Below are positions 15,221 to 23,396 of a stretch of 37,651 nucleotides of DNA, piece after piece. The translations under genes were made by a program, and so were the position numbers. The stretch comes from Clostridiaceae bacterium. Lineage in GTDB: Bacteria > Bacillota > Clostridia > Christensenellales > CAG-917. The notes beneath the pieces are model-generated. The model ran no database searches, was not told the origin of the DNA, and worked only from the letters and a program-made list of their open reading frames with translations. Position 1 is the first letter of the stretch. Every line of letters starts with the position of its first letter. The stretch is taken from contig JAITPR010000009.1 in NCBI GenBank assembly GCA_031289315.1, forward strand, positions 1 through 37,651, in the 5' to 3' direction.

Positions 15221-15994
15221 TTAAAATCTCACCTTAAAAAAGGCTTCCGCGTTTTGTTTGTTCAGTTCTTCAACCTCTTCCACGCTTATTCCCAACACCT
15301 CCGCGACCTTCAAGGCTACCAGCCTTACATGCTTAGGATAGTTAAGCTGTCCGCGGAAGGGAACCGGAGTCATATACGGGCAGTCGGTTTCAAGTAGCAG
15401 TCTGTCGCGCGGAACGGCGGCAAGGCTTGCGCGGTTTGCTTCGCCGTTGTTGAACGTGACGGCACCGCCGAACGAATAAAAGCAATCGAAACGCGAAAAA
15501 TCCTTTACGGCTTCCGCGCCGCCACCGTAACAGTGCAACAAAACGCCTTTTTCTAAGCAGTGCCGCGCGTCTTTTAAGATGTCTAATGCGTCGCCGTACG
15601 CGTCGCGTATGTGCAGCACCACCGGCTTATGCGCGGCGCGTGCAAGCTCCAAATGCTCGCGGAACACGCGGCGCTGTATGTCGCGCGGCGACTTATCGTA
15701 AAAGTAATCCAACCCGGTTTCACCGACGGCAAGTATTTTAGGACGCTTCAAAAGCTCCGCAAATACCTCGTAATCCTCGGGGACGGCAAACACCGCGTCG
15801 TGCGGATGAATGCCCACCGTCGCATATACGCTGTCATAGCGCGCGGCAAGCTCCGCACCGATTTGTGCGGACTCCCTATCGTAAGCGGCGTTGACTACGG
15901 CTAAAAGACCGTCCTTTGGGAAATCCGCCACTATGGACGGCGCGTCGTCTATCAAGCGCGGGTCGTTTAGGTGGCAGTGAACGTCTATTAACAT
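15221..15994 (-). CDS. tatD: TatD-family metal-dependent deoxyribonuclease
   Basis: A 257-residue metal-dependent hydrolase of the amidohydrolase fold, a 3'-5' DNA exonuclease family. Metal ligands and signatures: LIDVHCHLNDPRL (the HxH pair), AVGETGLDYFYD (Glu ligand), PVVLHIRDAYGDAL (His), VLLHCYGG (His) and LLETDCPYMTPVPFRG (Asp). Length is normal. It starts one base after the metG stop codon, so the two are translationally coupled, the usual metG-tatD pairing in Firmicutes. Confidence 0.95.
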   Translation of the reverse strand: MLIDVHCHLNDPRLIDDAPSIVADFPKDGLLAVVNAAYDRESAQIGAELAARYDSVYATVGIHPHDAVFAVPEDYEVFAELLKRPKILAVGETGLDYFYDKSPRDIQRRVFREHLELARAAHKPVVLHIRDAYGDALDILKDARHCLEKGVLLHCYGGGAEAVKDFSRFDCFYSFGGAVTFNNGEANRASLAAVPRDRLLLETDCPYMTPVPFRGQLNYPKHVRLVALKVAEVLGISVEEVEELNKQNAEAFFKVRF

Positions 15995-15995
15995 A

Positions 15996-18035
15996 TTATC
16001 TCACGCCCGCGCCGTCCGCAGTTTTGCGCGCGGGAGATACGACCGTGACGCCGTCCTCATCCTCGGCGCAAAGAATCATGCCCTCGGAAACGATGCCGCA
16101 AAGCTTAACCGGTTTCAAATTAGCCACAAACACCACTTGCTTGCCGACTAAATCCTCCGGCGCGTAGTATGCGGCAATGCCGCTCACTATGGTGCGTTCG
16201 CGTTCTTTTTCGGCAATGGTCAGCTTGAGAAGTTTTTTGGCTTTTTCCACCTTTTCGGCGGCGATAACCGTACCAACGGTAAGCTTTATTTTGGCGAATT
16301 CCTCTATGCCTATTTCGGAAATCAGCACGGCGTTTTCAATTTTTTCTTGTGCTTTTTCTCCGGATTTAGCGGACGCGTCTTCCGAAATTTCCGCCGGCTG
16401 TTTGTTTTCGGGAGCGGCTTCCTTAGGTATGTTTGCGGCGGCTTCCTTTTCCTTACGTGCGCTTTCGGCAATTGCTTCAAGCGCCTTCACTTCCTTTTCA
16501 AAATCCAACCTTTGGAACAAGGGCGCAATGGTGTCCGTCGCCGCGCCGACGGGAGTTTTGCCGAATTTTTTCAAGCTGTTAAAGCCGCGCAAATCGGCGG
16601 GAATGCCGAAGGCGTCCAAAACCTTCAACGGAGCGGACGTCATGAAAGGCTGTAAAAGAACCGACGCGATACGTATCGTTTCCGTCAAGTTGTAGAGTAC
16701 GGTCGCCAAACGCGCCGTATCCTTTTCCTTTGCCAGTATCCACGGCGCGGTCTCGTCTATATACTTGTTTGCACGCGAAAGCACGGCGAAAACCGCCTCC
16801 AACGCATGGGGAATATCCAGCTTCTCAACGGACGCAGCAACTGTAGCGTACATGCTGGACGCAGCGTCCGCAAGCTCCTTATCAAGCGCCGTCTTTTCGC
16901 CGGGAGCCGGTATTATGCCGCCAAAATACTGCTTTATCATGGCTATTGTGCGGCTTACGAGATTTCCGTATATATTGGCAAGGTCGCCGTTTATACGCTT
17001 TATTAGAAGCTCGTTGGTATATTGTCCGTCCTCTCCGAACGGAACCTCCCGTAGCAGATAATACCGTATGGCGTCCACTCCGTAACGCGAAGCAAGCGTA
17101 CGCGGTTCTATGACGTTACCCTTAGACTTGCTCATCTTGCCGCCGTCAAACAGCAACCAACCGTGTCCGTAAATCTTTTTCGGGAGCGGAATATCTAGAG
17201 ATTTCAGCATGGACGGCCATATTATCGAATGGAAACGGACAATTTCCTTTGCCATCATATGCACGTCCGCCGGCCAGAATTTTTTGTAAAGCGTTTCGGC
17301 TCCGCCCGCATAACCTAACGCGGTTATGTAATTGAACAAAGCGTCTATCCAAACGTATATCACATGATCGCGGTCAAAAGGCACCGGTATGCCCCACTTA
17401 AATGAGGTACGCGTAACGGCAAGGTCTTGCAACCCAGGCTTTAAAAAGCTGTTAATCATTTCGTTTTCGCGGCTTTTCGGCTCTAAAAACTCCGGGTGTT
17501 CCGCAAACAGGTTTAAGATGAAGTCCTGATATTTCGACAACCTAAAAAAGTAGCTTGACTCCTTCGTTATCTCCACCTCTCTGCCGCAGTCGGGACATTT
17601 GCCATCGACAAGCTGTGCCTTTGTCCAAAACGATTCGCACGGCACGCAGTACCAGCCCTCGTATTCGCTCTTATAAATATCGCCGTTTTCAAACATCCTT
17701 GTAAAGATTTTTTGAACGGCTTCCTCGTGTTCGCGGTCGGTAGTACGGATAAACTTATCGTAAGAAACGTCGTAAAGCTTCCAAAGGTCCTTTAAATCGT
17801 CGACGATTTCATCAACAAATTTTTGCGGCGTTTTACCGGCGGCGGCGGCATTTTTTTCTATTTTTTGCCCGTGCTCATCGGTACCCGTAAGATAGAACAC
17901 GTCAAAGCCCTGCATGCGTTTAAAGCGCGCTATCGCGTCGCAAACGACCGTTGTATAACATGTGCCTATGTGCCACCTTCCGCTTGGATAATATATCGGC
18001 GTGGTGATATAAAATTTTTTCTTTTTTGCCGGCAT
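15996..18035 (-). CDS. metG: Methionyl-tRNA synthetase
   Basis: A 679-residue class I synthetase that charges tRNA-Met. It has the HIGH-type motif in SGRWHIGTC, a zinc knuckle with CVPC and CPDC pairs around residues 125-145, the KMSKS loop in GGKMSKSKGNV, and an anticodon-binding helical domain. An Ala/Glu/Lys-rich linker then leads to a C-terminal EMAPII/Trbp111-type tRNA-binding domain (IKLTVGTVIAAEKVEKAKKLLKL, in two parts: IKLTVGTVIAAEKVE and KAKKLLKL) that also dimerises the enzyme. The start follows GGAGG and AGAGG. First gene of metG-tatD, with its own promoter. Confidence 0.97.
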   Translation of the reverse strand: MPAKKKKFYITTPIYYPSGRWHIGTCYTTVVCDAIARFKRMQGFDVFYLTGTDEHGQKIEKNAAAAGKTPQKFVDEIVDDLKDLWKLYDVSYDKFIRTTDREHEEAVQKIFTRMFENGDIYKSEYEGWYCVPCESFWTKAQLVDGKCPDCGREVEITKESSYFFRLSKYQDFILNLFAEHPEFLEPKSRENEMINSFLKPGLQDLAVTRTSFKWGIPVPFDRDHVIYVWIDALFNYITALGYAGGAETLYKKFWPADVHMMAKEIVRFHSIIWPSMLKSLDIPLPKKIYGHGWLLFDGGKMSKSKGNVIEPRTLASRYGVDAIRYYLLREVPFGEDGQYTNELLIKRINGDLANIYGNLVSRTIAMIKQYFGGIIPAPGEKTALDKELADAASSMYATVAASVEKLDIPHALEAVFAVLSRANKYIDETAPWILAKEKDTARLATVLYNLTETIRIASVLLQPFMTSAPLKVLDAFGIPADLRGFNSLKKFGKTPVGAATDTIAPLFQRLDFEKEVKALEAIAESARKEKEAAANIPKEAAPENKQPAEISEDASAKSGEKAQEKIENAVLISEIGIEEFAKIKLTVGTVIAAEKVEKAKKLLKLTIAEKERERTIVSGIAAYYAPEDLVGKQVVFVANLKPVKLCGIVSEGMILCAEDEDGVTVVSPARKTADGAGVR

Positions 18036-18096
18036 CCTCTAATTTACCTCCATCCGTCCGCTCCGCACAAATGCGGAACAATCTTTTAGATATTAT

Positions 18097-18125
18097 ATTA
18101 TAGCCAATCATAAACAAAAAGTAAA
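18097..18125 (-). promoter_or_regulatory. Sigma-A promoter of metG
   Basis: Minus-strand TTTACT (18120-18125), 17 bases, TATAAT (18097-18102). The short leader contains TCCGCA-TTTG-TGCGGA, a small hairpin at 18062-18077. No T-box signature is visible, and the leader is too short for one. Confidence 0.75.
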
Positions 18126-18200
18126 ACGAATATTAGTATTCACGGGAGCAATGCGGATACTTCGCGCAATATGCGCGCGCAAAGCGTGAAAGAACTTCGA

Positions 18201-18875
18201 ATGAACCTTATTTTTACGGCAATCCTGACAATATCCGCGGCAATTATGCTGTTCACCGCTCCCGACAAAACGCTGTCGGTAATGCTTACCGGCGGCACAA
18301 ACGCCATAGATTTGTCGCTCAAGCTACTTGCCGTATACGCGGTATGGCTTTCGGTTTTAAAGCTTACCGAACGGCTAGAGTTGGACAAAAAAATCGCCAA
18401 ACTGTTCTCCCCCATAATCGACAGGCTGTTCAAGGGCGAAAGCGCCGCGGCTAAATCGTATATCACCATAAATTTGGCGTCGAATATGTTGGGCATGGGC
18501 GGCGCGGCGACTCCCGCCGGAATTAAGGCTATGCAGGCAATGTACCAGGGCGACGGCGTCGCTTCCGACAATATGCTCTTGCTGTTGGTGCTTAACGCCA
18601 CGTCGGTACAGCTTATACCCGCCACGGTAATAGCCTTGCGCTCCGCCGCCGGAAGCTCGTCCGCTGGCGATATAATTCTACCTGCGCTGATATCGACGGC
18701 GTGTTCGACGCTTATCGGGGCGGTGGCGGCGAAAATAATATCGAAATTCAAACGGCGCAAGGCGCGCGGGCGCAAAAAACAAACCGCGAATACTGCGGCA
18801 AATACCGCCGTTAATCCTCTTCTGTCCGCGGCGAAGCTTCCGGTATTGAATAAAAAAAACCGCTATAAACGGTAA
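18201..18875 (+). CDS. spmA: Spore maturation protein A
   Basis: A 224-residue integral membrane protein of the nucleoside-recognition (Gate) family. With SpmB it is needed for full core dehydration and heat resistance of spores in Bacillus and Clostridium. It starts MNLIFTAILTISAAIML, a typical first membrane helix, and contains NLASNMLGMGGAATPAGI, the SpmA signature. I chose the ATG at 18201 because the ten upstream codons of the longer frame are polar and not family-like. The C-terminus carries an extra basic then Ala-rich tail of about 35 residues. It lies five bases before spmB and diverges from metG. Confidence 0.93.
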   Translation: MNLIFTAILTISAAIMLFTAPDKTLSVMLTGGTNAIDLSLKLLAVYAVWLSVLKLTERLELDKKIAKLFSPIIDRLFKGESAAAKSYITINLASNMLGMGGAATPAGIKAMQAMYQGDGVASDNMLLLLVLNATSVQLIPATVIALRSAAGSSSAGDIILPALISTACSTLIGAVAAKIISKFKRRKARGRKKQTANTAANTAVNPLLSAAKLPVLNKKNRYKR

Positions 18876-18880
18876 ATATT

Positions 18881-19387
18881 ATGAGCCTTTACCTTTTACC
18901 CGCTTTCATATTCATACTTTTAGGGCTGTCGGCGATAAAGCAGATAAAGGTTTATGATTGCTTTGTAGACGGCTCAAAGGAAGCTTTAAAGCTCATGGTT
19001 ACGGTTTTTCCGTACATAGCGGCAATCTCTATTGCGATAGAACTTTTTCGGGTGAGCGGCTTAGGACATTTTTTATCCGGAATTCTTGCCGTACCGCTGT
19101 CCTACGTGGGTATTCCGTCGGAAATAGCCGAGCTCATGATGTTGGTCCCCGTAAGCGGAAACGGCGCAATAGCGCTTTTGGAAAACGTATTTAAAATTTA
19201 CGGCGCGGACAGCTACATCGGCAGGTGCGCGGCGGCGGTGGTGGGCAGTAGCGAAACCATTTTCTACATATCCGCGGTATATTTTTCCGGCACGGACGTA
19301 AAAAAGCTACGTTACGCGATACCGGTGGCGCTGTTTTCGTCTTTCTGCGGCGCCATCATAGCGTGTCTTTTATGTAGGTTTATTTAG
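18881..19387 (+). CDS. spmB: Spore maturation protein B
   Basis: A 168-residue membrane protein, partner of SpmA and of the same Gate fold. It shows four to five hydrophobic segments, including MSLYLLPAFIFILLGLS at the N-terminus, and the family stretch LMMLVPVSGNGAIALLEN followed by VGSSETIFYISAVYFS. It starts five bases after the spmA stop, so the two form an operon. This pair is the main evidence in the window that the organism makes endospores. No transcription terminator is obvious after it. Confidence 0.94.
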   Translation: MSLYLLPAFIFILLGLSAIKQIKVYDCFVDGSKEALKLMVTVFPYIAAISIAIELFRVSGLGHFLSGILAVPLSYVGIPSEIAELMMLVPVSGNGAIALLENVFKIYGADSYIGRCAAAVVGSSETIFYISAVYFSGTDVKKLRYAIPVALFSSFCGAIIACLLCRFI

Positions 19388-19412
19388 TGTGTTTAGACTA
19401 CTCAAGGCAGGT

Positions 19413-19904
19413 TTAGTGAATTGAGGGTAGTGGGCAAACGGAATACTCAAATTTCAAGAAATGAAGAGCCTTATCGCTTGCAAATATATTGGTCATAAAG
19501 TTTGTTTATCTTCAACCGTTCTAGAACCTCCTCTCTGGTGCGTTCGCCGCGTTCGTATTGTGCGAGGGTTTTATAAACCTTGCCGTTGGCAACCGCGCCG
19601 ATAATCAAATCGTATGGTATCCCGGTGTAAATACCCATACGGTTGGCACAAACAAAATCAAGCCACTTTTCGTCGGGAGATATAAATCTTAGAACACTTA
19701 AGTCCCCGCCGTGTCGGGGTTAAACTGATATACGCTTACGAATTGCGTGAGCGAACCGTTGCGTTCGCGAACCTTTGCCGCAAACACTTCCGCTTCGTTT
19801 TTGTTTGAAGTAGTATAAAAACCCGCGCCGAAATTCAAAGTTTTCTTGCGGTTCAGTAATTGCGGTTTTTCAACAACCACATCGCTACCGTGATATAATA
19901 ACAC
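19413..19904 (-). pseudogene. DUF3990-family gene broken by two frameshifts
   Basis: Three frames read in sequence give one DUF3990-like protein. Frame 1: LLYHGSDVVVEKPQLLNRKK and FGAGFYTTSNKNEAEVFA, ending QFNPDTAG. After a one-base shift near 19703: DLSVLRFISPDEKWLDFVCA, IPYDLIIGAVANGKVYKTLA and LKINKLYDQYIC. After a second shift near 19463: SDKALHFLKFE, to a stop at 19413. The start is a GTG inside a hairpin, with no ribosome site. DUF3990 proteins are found in Clostridia and Bacteroidetes with small DUF3791-type partners; their activity is not established. The pieces follow the usual family order, so this is a decayed gene and not chance. Confidence 0.8.
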
Positions 19905-19910
19905 GGTAGC
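19884..19910. terminator. Hairpin downstream of pflA
   Basis: GCTACCGTG (19884-19892) pairs perfectly with CACGGTAGC (19902-19910) around a 9-base AT loop. It lies 40 bases past the pflA stop and overlaps the start of the DUF3990 remnant. There is no clean T run on the minus strand, so termination is uncertain. Confidence 0.45.
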
Positions 19911-19940
19911 GCCTTAAACCGCGGGCTATTTTTTTGAGGG

Positions 19941-19949
19941 TGTGGATAA
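19941..19949 (-). promoter_or_regulatory. Isolated perfect DnaA box
   Basis: TGTGGATAA (minus-strand TTATCCACA) directly after the pflA stop codon, 5.4 kb from dnaA. It is an exact consensus 9-mer, but a single copy, so it may be chance. Confidence 0.35.
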
Positions 19950-19950
19950 T

Positions 19951-20718
19951 CTATTTCTCTGTAAGCATAATTTCGTCGACGACCTTTTGCAACCTTTCGA
20001 CGCGCTCGACGGACATAGCCGGAATTCCTTCCGTAGGGCAAGGCATTCCCATTTTACCGTACTTATACTCTCCCATTTTATGGAAGCCCAACACCTCGAA
20101 GGCGGCAATTCCTTTAGGCAAGGAGCGCACGACATCCGCAACCGTATCCTCTCCGTCGTTTACGCCGGGAACGGCTACATACCGCCCGGTTACCTTAACG
20201 CCTAAGGACAAGCACGCGTCTAGAAAATCATATACCCGTTTTTGAGGTATGCCGGTTTTCTCTCTGTACAGAGCGTCAGACGGCATCTTAATATCCAATA
20301 ACACCGCGTCGGTACACTTAAGCAACGCGCGTACGTCGTCGCTTAAAACCGCCCCCGCCGTATCCAACGTGATGTTTATATGCTCGTTTTTAAGCATCCG
20401 CGCAAGCGGTAGCAGCGCCTTAGCTTGTAAGCACGGTTCGCCTCCGGAAAATGTCGCGCCGCCATCGTCGCCGTAATACGGACGGAACCTAAGTATCTTT
20501 GCAAAAAGCTCCTCCGGCGAATACTCCTTGCCGCCCGTGCGGGGAACGGCGTCCGGATTATGACAATAAAAACAGCGCGCCGGACAGCCCTGCATGAACA
20601 GTACGGTACGTAATCCCTCCCCGTCCAATGCGGCTAGGCTTTCAATCGAGTGTAGCTTTATCGGAATATTCCGCGCGGCAGCTCTTTTTTTATTGTCGGG
20701 AATTTTTTTTTCACTCAT
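19951..20718 (-). CDS. pflA: Pyruvate formate-lyase activating enzyme
   Basis: A 255-residue radical-SAM enzyme that installs the glycyl radical on PflB. The [4Fe-4S] cluster motif CPARCFYC is at about residues 45-52 (Cys-x3-Cys-x2-Cys). It is followed by the family blocks FSGGEPCLQ, ITLDTAG and VLLDIKM, and near the end GFHKMGEYKYG. Length is typical of PflA. It starts one base after the pflB stop, so the pair is cotranscribed and probably translationally coupled. Oxygen sensitivity of the product fits a strict anaerobe. Confidence 0.95.
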   Translation of the reverse strand: MSEKKIPDNKKRAAARNIPIKLHSIESLAALDGEGLRTVLFMQGCPARCFYCHNPDAVPRTGGKEYSPEELFAKILRFRPYYGDDGGATFSGGEPCLQAKALLPLARMLKNEHINITLDTAGAVLSDDVRALLKCTDAVLLDIKMPSDALYREKTGIPQKRVYDFLDACLSLGVKVTGRYVAVPGVNDGEDTVADVVRSLPKGIAAFEVLGFHKMGEYKYGKMGMPCPTEGIPAMSVERVERLQKVVDEIMLTEK

Positions 20719-20719
20719 T

Positions 20720-22960
20720 TTATAGTTTTTCGTGGAAGGTTCTGGCTATCACTTCCAGTTGGTGGTCGCGGCTTAAACGCGTGAAATTAACCGCATATCC
20801 GCTGACCCTTATGGTTAAGGTCGGATAATTTTCCGGATGCTCCATGGCGTCTATAAGCTTTTCTCTAGTAAGCACGTTTACGTTCAAGTGGTGCGCGCCT
20901 TGCGTGAAATATCCGCGCAACAGGCTTACGAGATTATTAATACGCGTATTTTCGTTTTTACCCAACGTTTGCGGAGTAACCGAAAAGGTATTGCTTATAC
21001 CGTCGCGGCAACACTCGTAAGGTATTTTCGCCACACTGTTCAAGCTTGCCGCCGCACCGTCGGTGTCGCGGTTATGCATGGGATTGGCACCCGGAGCAAA
21101 CGCCGCGCCCTTTATGCGCCCGTCGGGAGTGGCACCGGTTTTTGAACCGTAAACGACGTTAGACGTTATGGTAAGTATACTTAAAGTATGCTTTGCGCCA
21201 CGATAAGCAGGGTGTTTCTGAAGCTTTTGCGAAAAACTCTCGGCAATTTCTTTGGCGATTAGGTCGGCGCGGTCGTCGTCGTTGCCGTATGCCGGATAGC
21301 TTCCCTTCACGTCAAAAGCAGCTATGAGTCCGTTCGCGCCGAACACCGGCGTAACCTCCGCATACTTGATTGCGCTTAGACTGTCGGCAATGACGCTAAG
21401 TCCGGCTATGCCGAAAGCCATAAGTCTTTCCGGTTCGCTGTCGTGGAAAGACATCATGAGCCGCTCGTATGCGTACTTATCGTGCATGTAGTGAATGATA
21501 TTCATGGTGCTGACATATAGCTTTGCCAGCCAATCTGCATAGAAATCAAACCGCTTTTTTACATCGTCGTAGTTAAGCTTAGAGGCGGTAACGGGAGCCG
21601 TCGCGGGAGCTATCCGCAATCCGCTTATCTCGTCTCTGCCGCCGTTTAAAGCAAGCAGTAACAGCTTCGGTAGGTTGCACCGTGCGCCGAAATATTGCAT
21701 CTGCTTGCCGACTTTCATGGCACTGACGCAGCAGGCAATCGCGTAATCGTCGCCAAATTCCGGACGCATAATATCGTCGTTCTCATATTGAATACTGCCC
21801 GTATCTATACTGACTTTGGCGGCAAACCGCTTATATGCCAGCGGCAACGCTTCCGAGTACAAAACGGTTATATTCGGCTCACTGGAGGGCTTGAGATTGT
21901 ATAGCGTATTCAGGATGCGGTAAGCGGTTTTGGTGACCAAATGCCTGCCGTCAAGCGCCATGCCCGCCTCCGCCACGGTAACCCAGTTGGGGTCGCCGGC
22001 GAAGAGGTCGTTGTACTCACTGGTACGGAGATGTCTAACGGCGCGTAATTTTATCGTGAGGTCGTCTATTAACTCCTGCGCGCCCTCCTCGTCAAGTCTG
22101 CCTTCCTTTATATCGCGTTCGAAATATATGTCTAGAAAGGCGCTTATACGTCCTATGCTGTTAGCCGCCCCGTTCTGCTCCTTAACGGCGCCCAAATAAC
22201 CGAAATACAGCCACTGCACCGCCTCCCGCGCGGTCGACGCCGGCACGGAAATGTCAAAGCCGTAATTGCTTGCAAGCGTTTTGAGTTGCTCCATGAACTC
22301 TATTTGCTTGCTTATTTCCTCCGACAAACGGATTACCTCCTCCGTCATTTCACCGTCGTATAGGGCGGTTTTATCGCGTTTTTTTGCCGTTATGAGCAAG
22401 TCCATACCGTATAGCGCTATGCGACGGTAGTCGCCTATAATGCGCCCCCTGCCGTATGCGTCGGGAAGTCCCGTAATAAGCCCCGCATGACGGACGGCTT
22501 TCATCTCGTCGCCGTAGGCTCTGAATACGCCGTCGTTGTGCGTCGTGCGGTATTTAAACGACTCCTTAACGGACTCCGCAAGCTTGTACCCATACTGGCG
22601 ACAAGCGGTTTCCGCCATTCTGATGCCGCCAAACGGGTTAACGCCGCGCATCAAAGGCTTTTCGGTTTGCAAGCCATATATAAGCTCGTCGTCCTCCTTG
22701 ATGTAGCCGTTTTTATAGGACAAAAGCGAAGACACGTGAACGGTATCTATATCCAAAACGCCGCCCTTTTCGGCTTCCGCTTTAAGATAGCCTTCAAACG
22801 CGGAAAGCGTACGCGCAGTACGCGCAGTAGGCGGTTTTAAGAAGCCCTCGTCACCGTCGTAGGGCGTGACGTTGAGCATTATAAAATTCCGCACGTCTAT
22901 GTTGACGCACCAGTCGCCGTCCTTAAAACCGCGCCATTCTTGCACAAAATCATCTTTCAT
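20720..22960 (-). CDS. pflB: Pyruvate formate-lyase (formate acetyltransferase)
   Basis: A 746-residue glycyl-radical enzyme that converts pyruvate and CoA to acetyl-CoA and formate. The adjacent catalytic cysteines are Cys410-Cys411 in [20 protein letters not shown], and the radical Gly721 lies in [10 protein letters not shown] near the C-terminus. The Cys-Cys pair and the N-terminal [18 protein letters not shown] blocks separate true PFL from other glycyl-radical enzymes such as glycerol dehydratase. GGAGGAGG precedes the ATG. First gene of pflBA, after a 250-base leader region with strong secondary structure. Confidence 0.97.
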   Translation of the reverse strand: MKDDFVQEWRGFKDGDWCVNIDVRNFIMLNVTPYDGDEGFLKPPTARTARTLSAFEGYLKAEAEKGGVLDIDTVHVSSLLSYKNGYIKEDDELIYGLQTEKPLMRGVNPFGGIRMAETACRQYGYKLAESVKESFKYRTTHNDGVFRAYGDEMKAVRHAGLITGLPDAYGRGRIIGDYRRIALYGMDLLITAKKRDKTALYDGEMTEEVIRLSEEISKQIEFMEQLKTLASNYGFDISVPASTAREAVQWLYFGYLGAVKEQNGAANSIGRISAFLDIYFERDIKEGRLDEEGAQELIDDLTIKLRAVRHLRTSEYNDLFAGDPNWVTVAEAGMALDGRHLVTKTAYRILNTLYNLKPSSEPNITVLYSEALPLAYKRFAAKVSIDTGSIQYENDDIMRPEFGDDYAIACCVSAMKVGKQMQYFGARCNLPKLLLLALNGGRDEISGLRIAPATAPVTASKLNYDDVKKRFDFYADWLAKLYVSTMNIIHYMHDKYAYERLMMSFHDSEPERLMAFGIAGLSVIADSLSAIKYAEVTPVFGANGLIAAFDVKGSYPAYGNDDDRADLIAKEIAESFSQKLQKHPAYRGAKHTLSILTITSNVVYGSKTGATPDGRIKGAAFAPGANPMHNRDTDGAAASLNSVAKIPYECCRDGISNTFSVTPQTLGKNENTRINNLVSLLRGYFTQGAHHLNVNVLTREKLIDAMEHPENYPTLTIRVSGYAVNFTRLSRDHQLEVIARTFHEKL

Positions 22961-23024
22961 ATGAATATTACCTCCTCCTATCGGGACACGTCGCCGCTCC
23001 TAAGGTAAGAAATTTTTTTGTCGA

Positions 23025-23074
23025 ACCTATTGGGTCTTGCGGAACCACGATTAGATTTTAATTCCGCAATAGGT
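23025..23074 (-). promoter_or_regulatory. Two-part hairpin in the pflB leader
   Basis: ACCTATT (23025-23031) pairs with AATAGGT (23068-23074), and inside it GCGGAA (23039-23044) pairs with TTCCGC (23062-23067), with a 7-base bulge on one side only. On the minus strand it lies about 65 bases before the pflB ATG. No T run follows on that strand. It does not fit what I remember of the ZTP (pfl-motif) riboswitch core, so its identity is open. Confidence 0.45.
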
Positions 23075-23204
23075 GTTTTTCAACCGATACCGTCATTAAG
23101 TCTGTTTAGGTTTGTTTCGTCAACGCCCGCTTGCCGTCGATTAGCTTGTTTTGCCGCTATACTACCGCCCGGTTAGGCGGCACGTCTTAGTATACTTAAA
23201 AAGA

Positions 23205-23243
23205 CGAGAAAAAACAAGGGCGTTCCCTGATTAGGGAACGCCC
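23205..23243 (-). terminator. Rho-independent terminator after the GPH transporter
   Basis: A perfect 11-bp stem, GGGCGTTCCCT with AGGGAACGCCC (23218-23228, 23233-23243), GATT loop. On the minus strand it is followed by TTGTTTTTTCTCG. It separates the transporter gene from pflB. Confidence 0.9.
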
Positions 23244-23396
23244 AGACGGTCGGCTACGCTATAAAACGGGAGCTTCCTTGCGGTTAAATCCGCTTAGTCC
23301 GTCGGTAACTCCCCGCGTCTATGATAATGTTATAAACCCGAAGCCGGCTTCTTGTCAAGAAAAAACCGACACCTTTTTCATTTTTTTTATAACGGC

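Noticed and set aside
18036..18096. T-box in the metG leader
   Set aside because: The leader after the predicted start is only about 55 bases and has no T-box sequence or terminator.
22961..23200. ZTP (pfl-motif) riboswitch before pflB
   Set aside because: A CCGCC-GGGCGG-like piece is present, but the arrangement forms a simple hairpin and the rest of the consensus core is missing.
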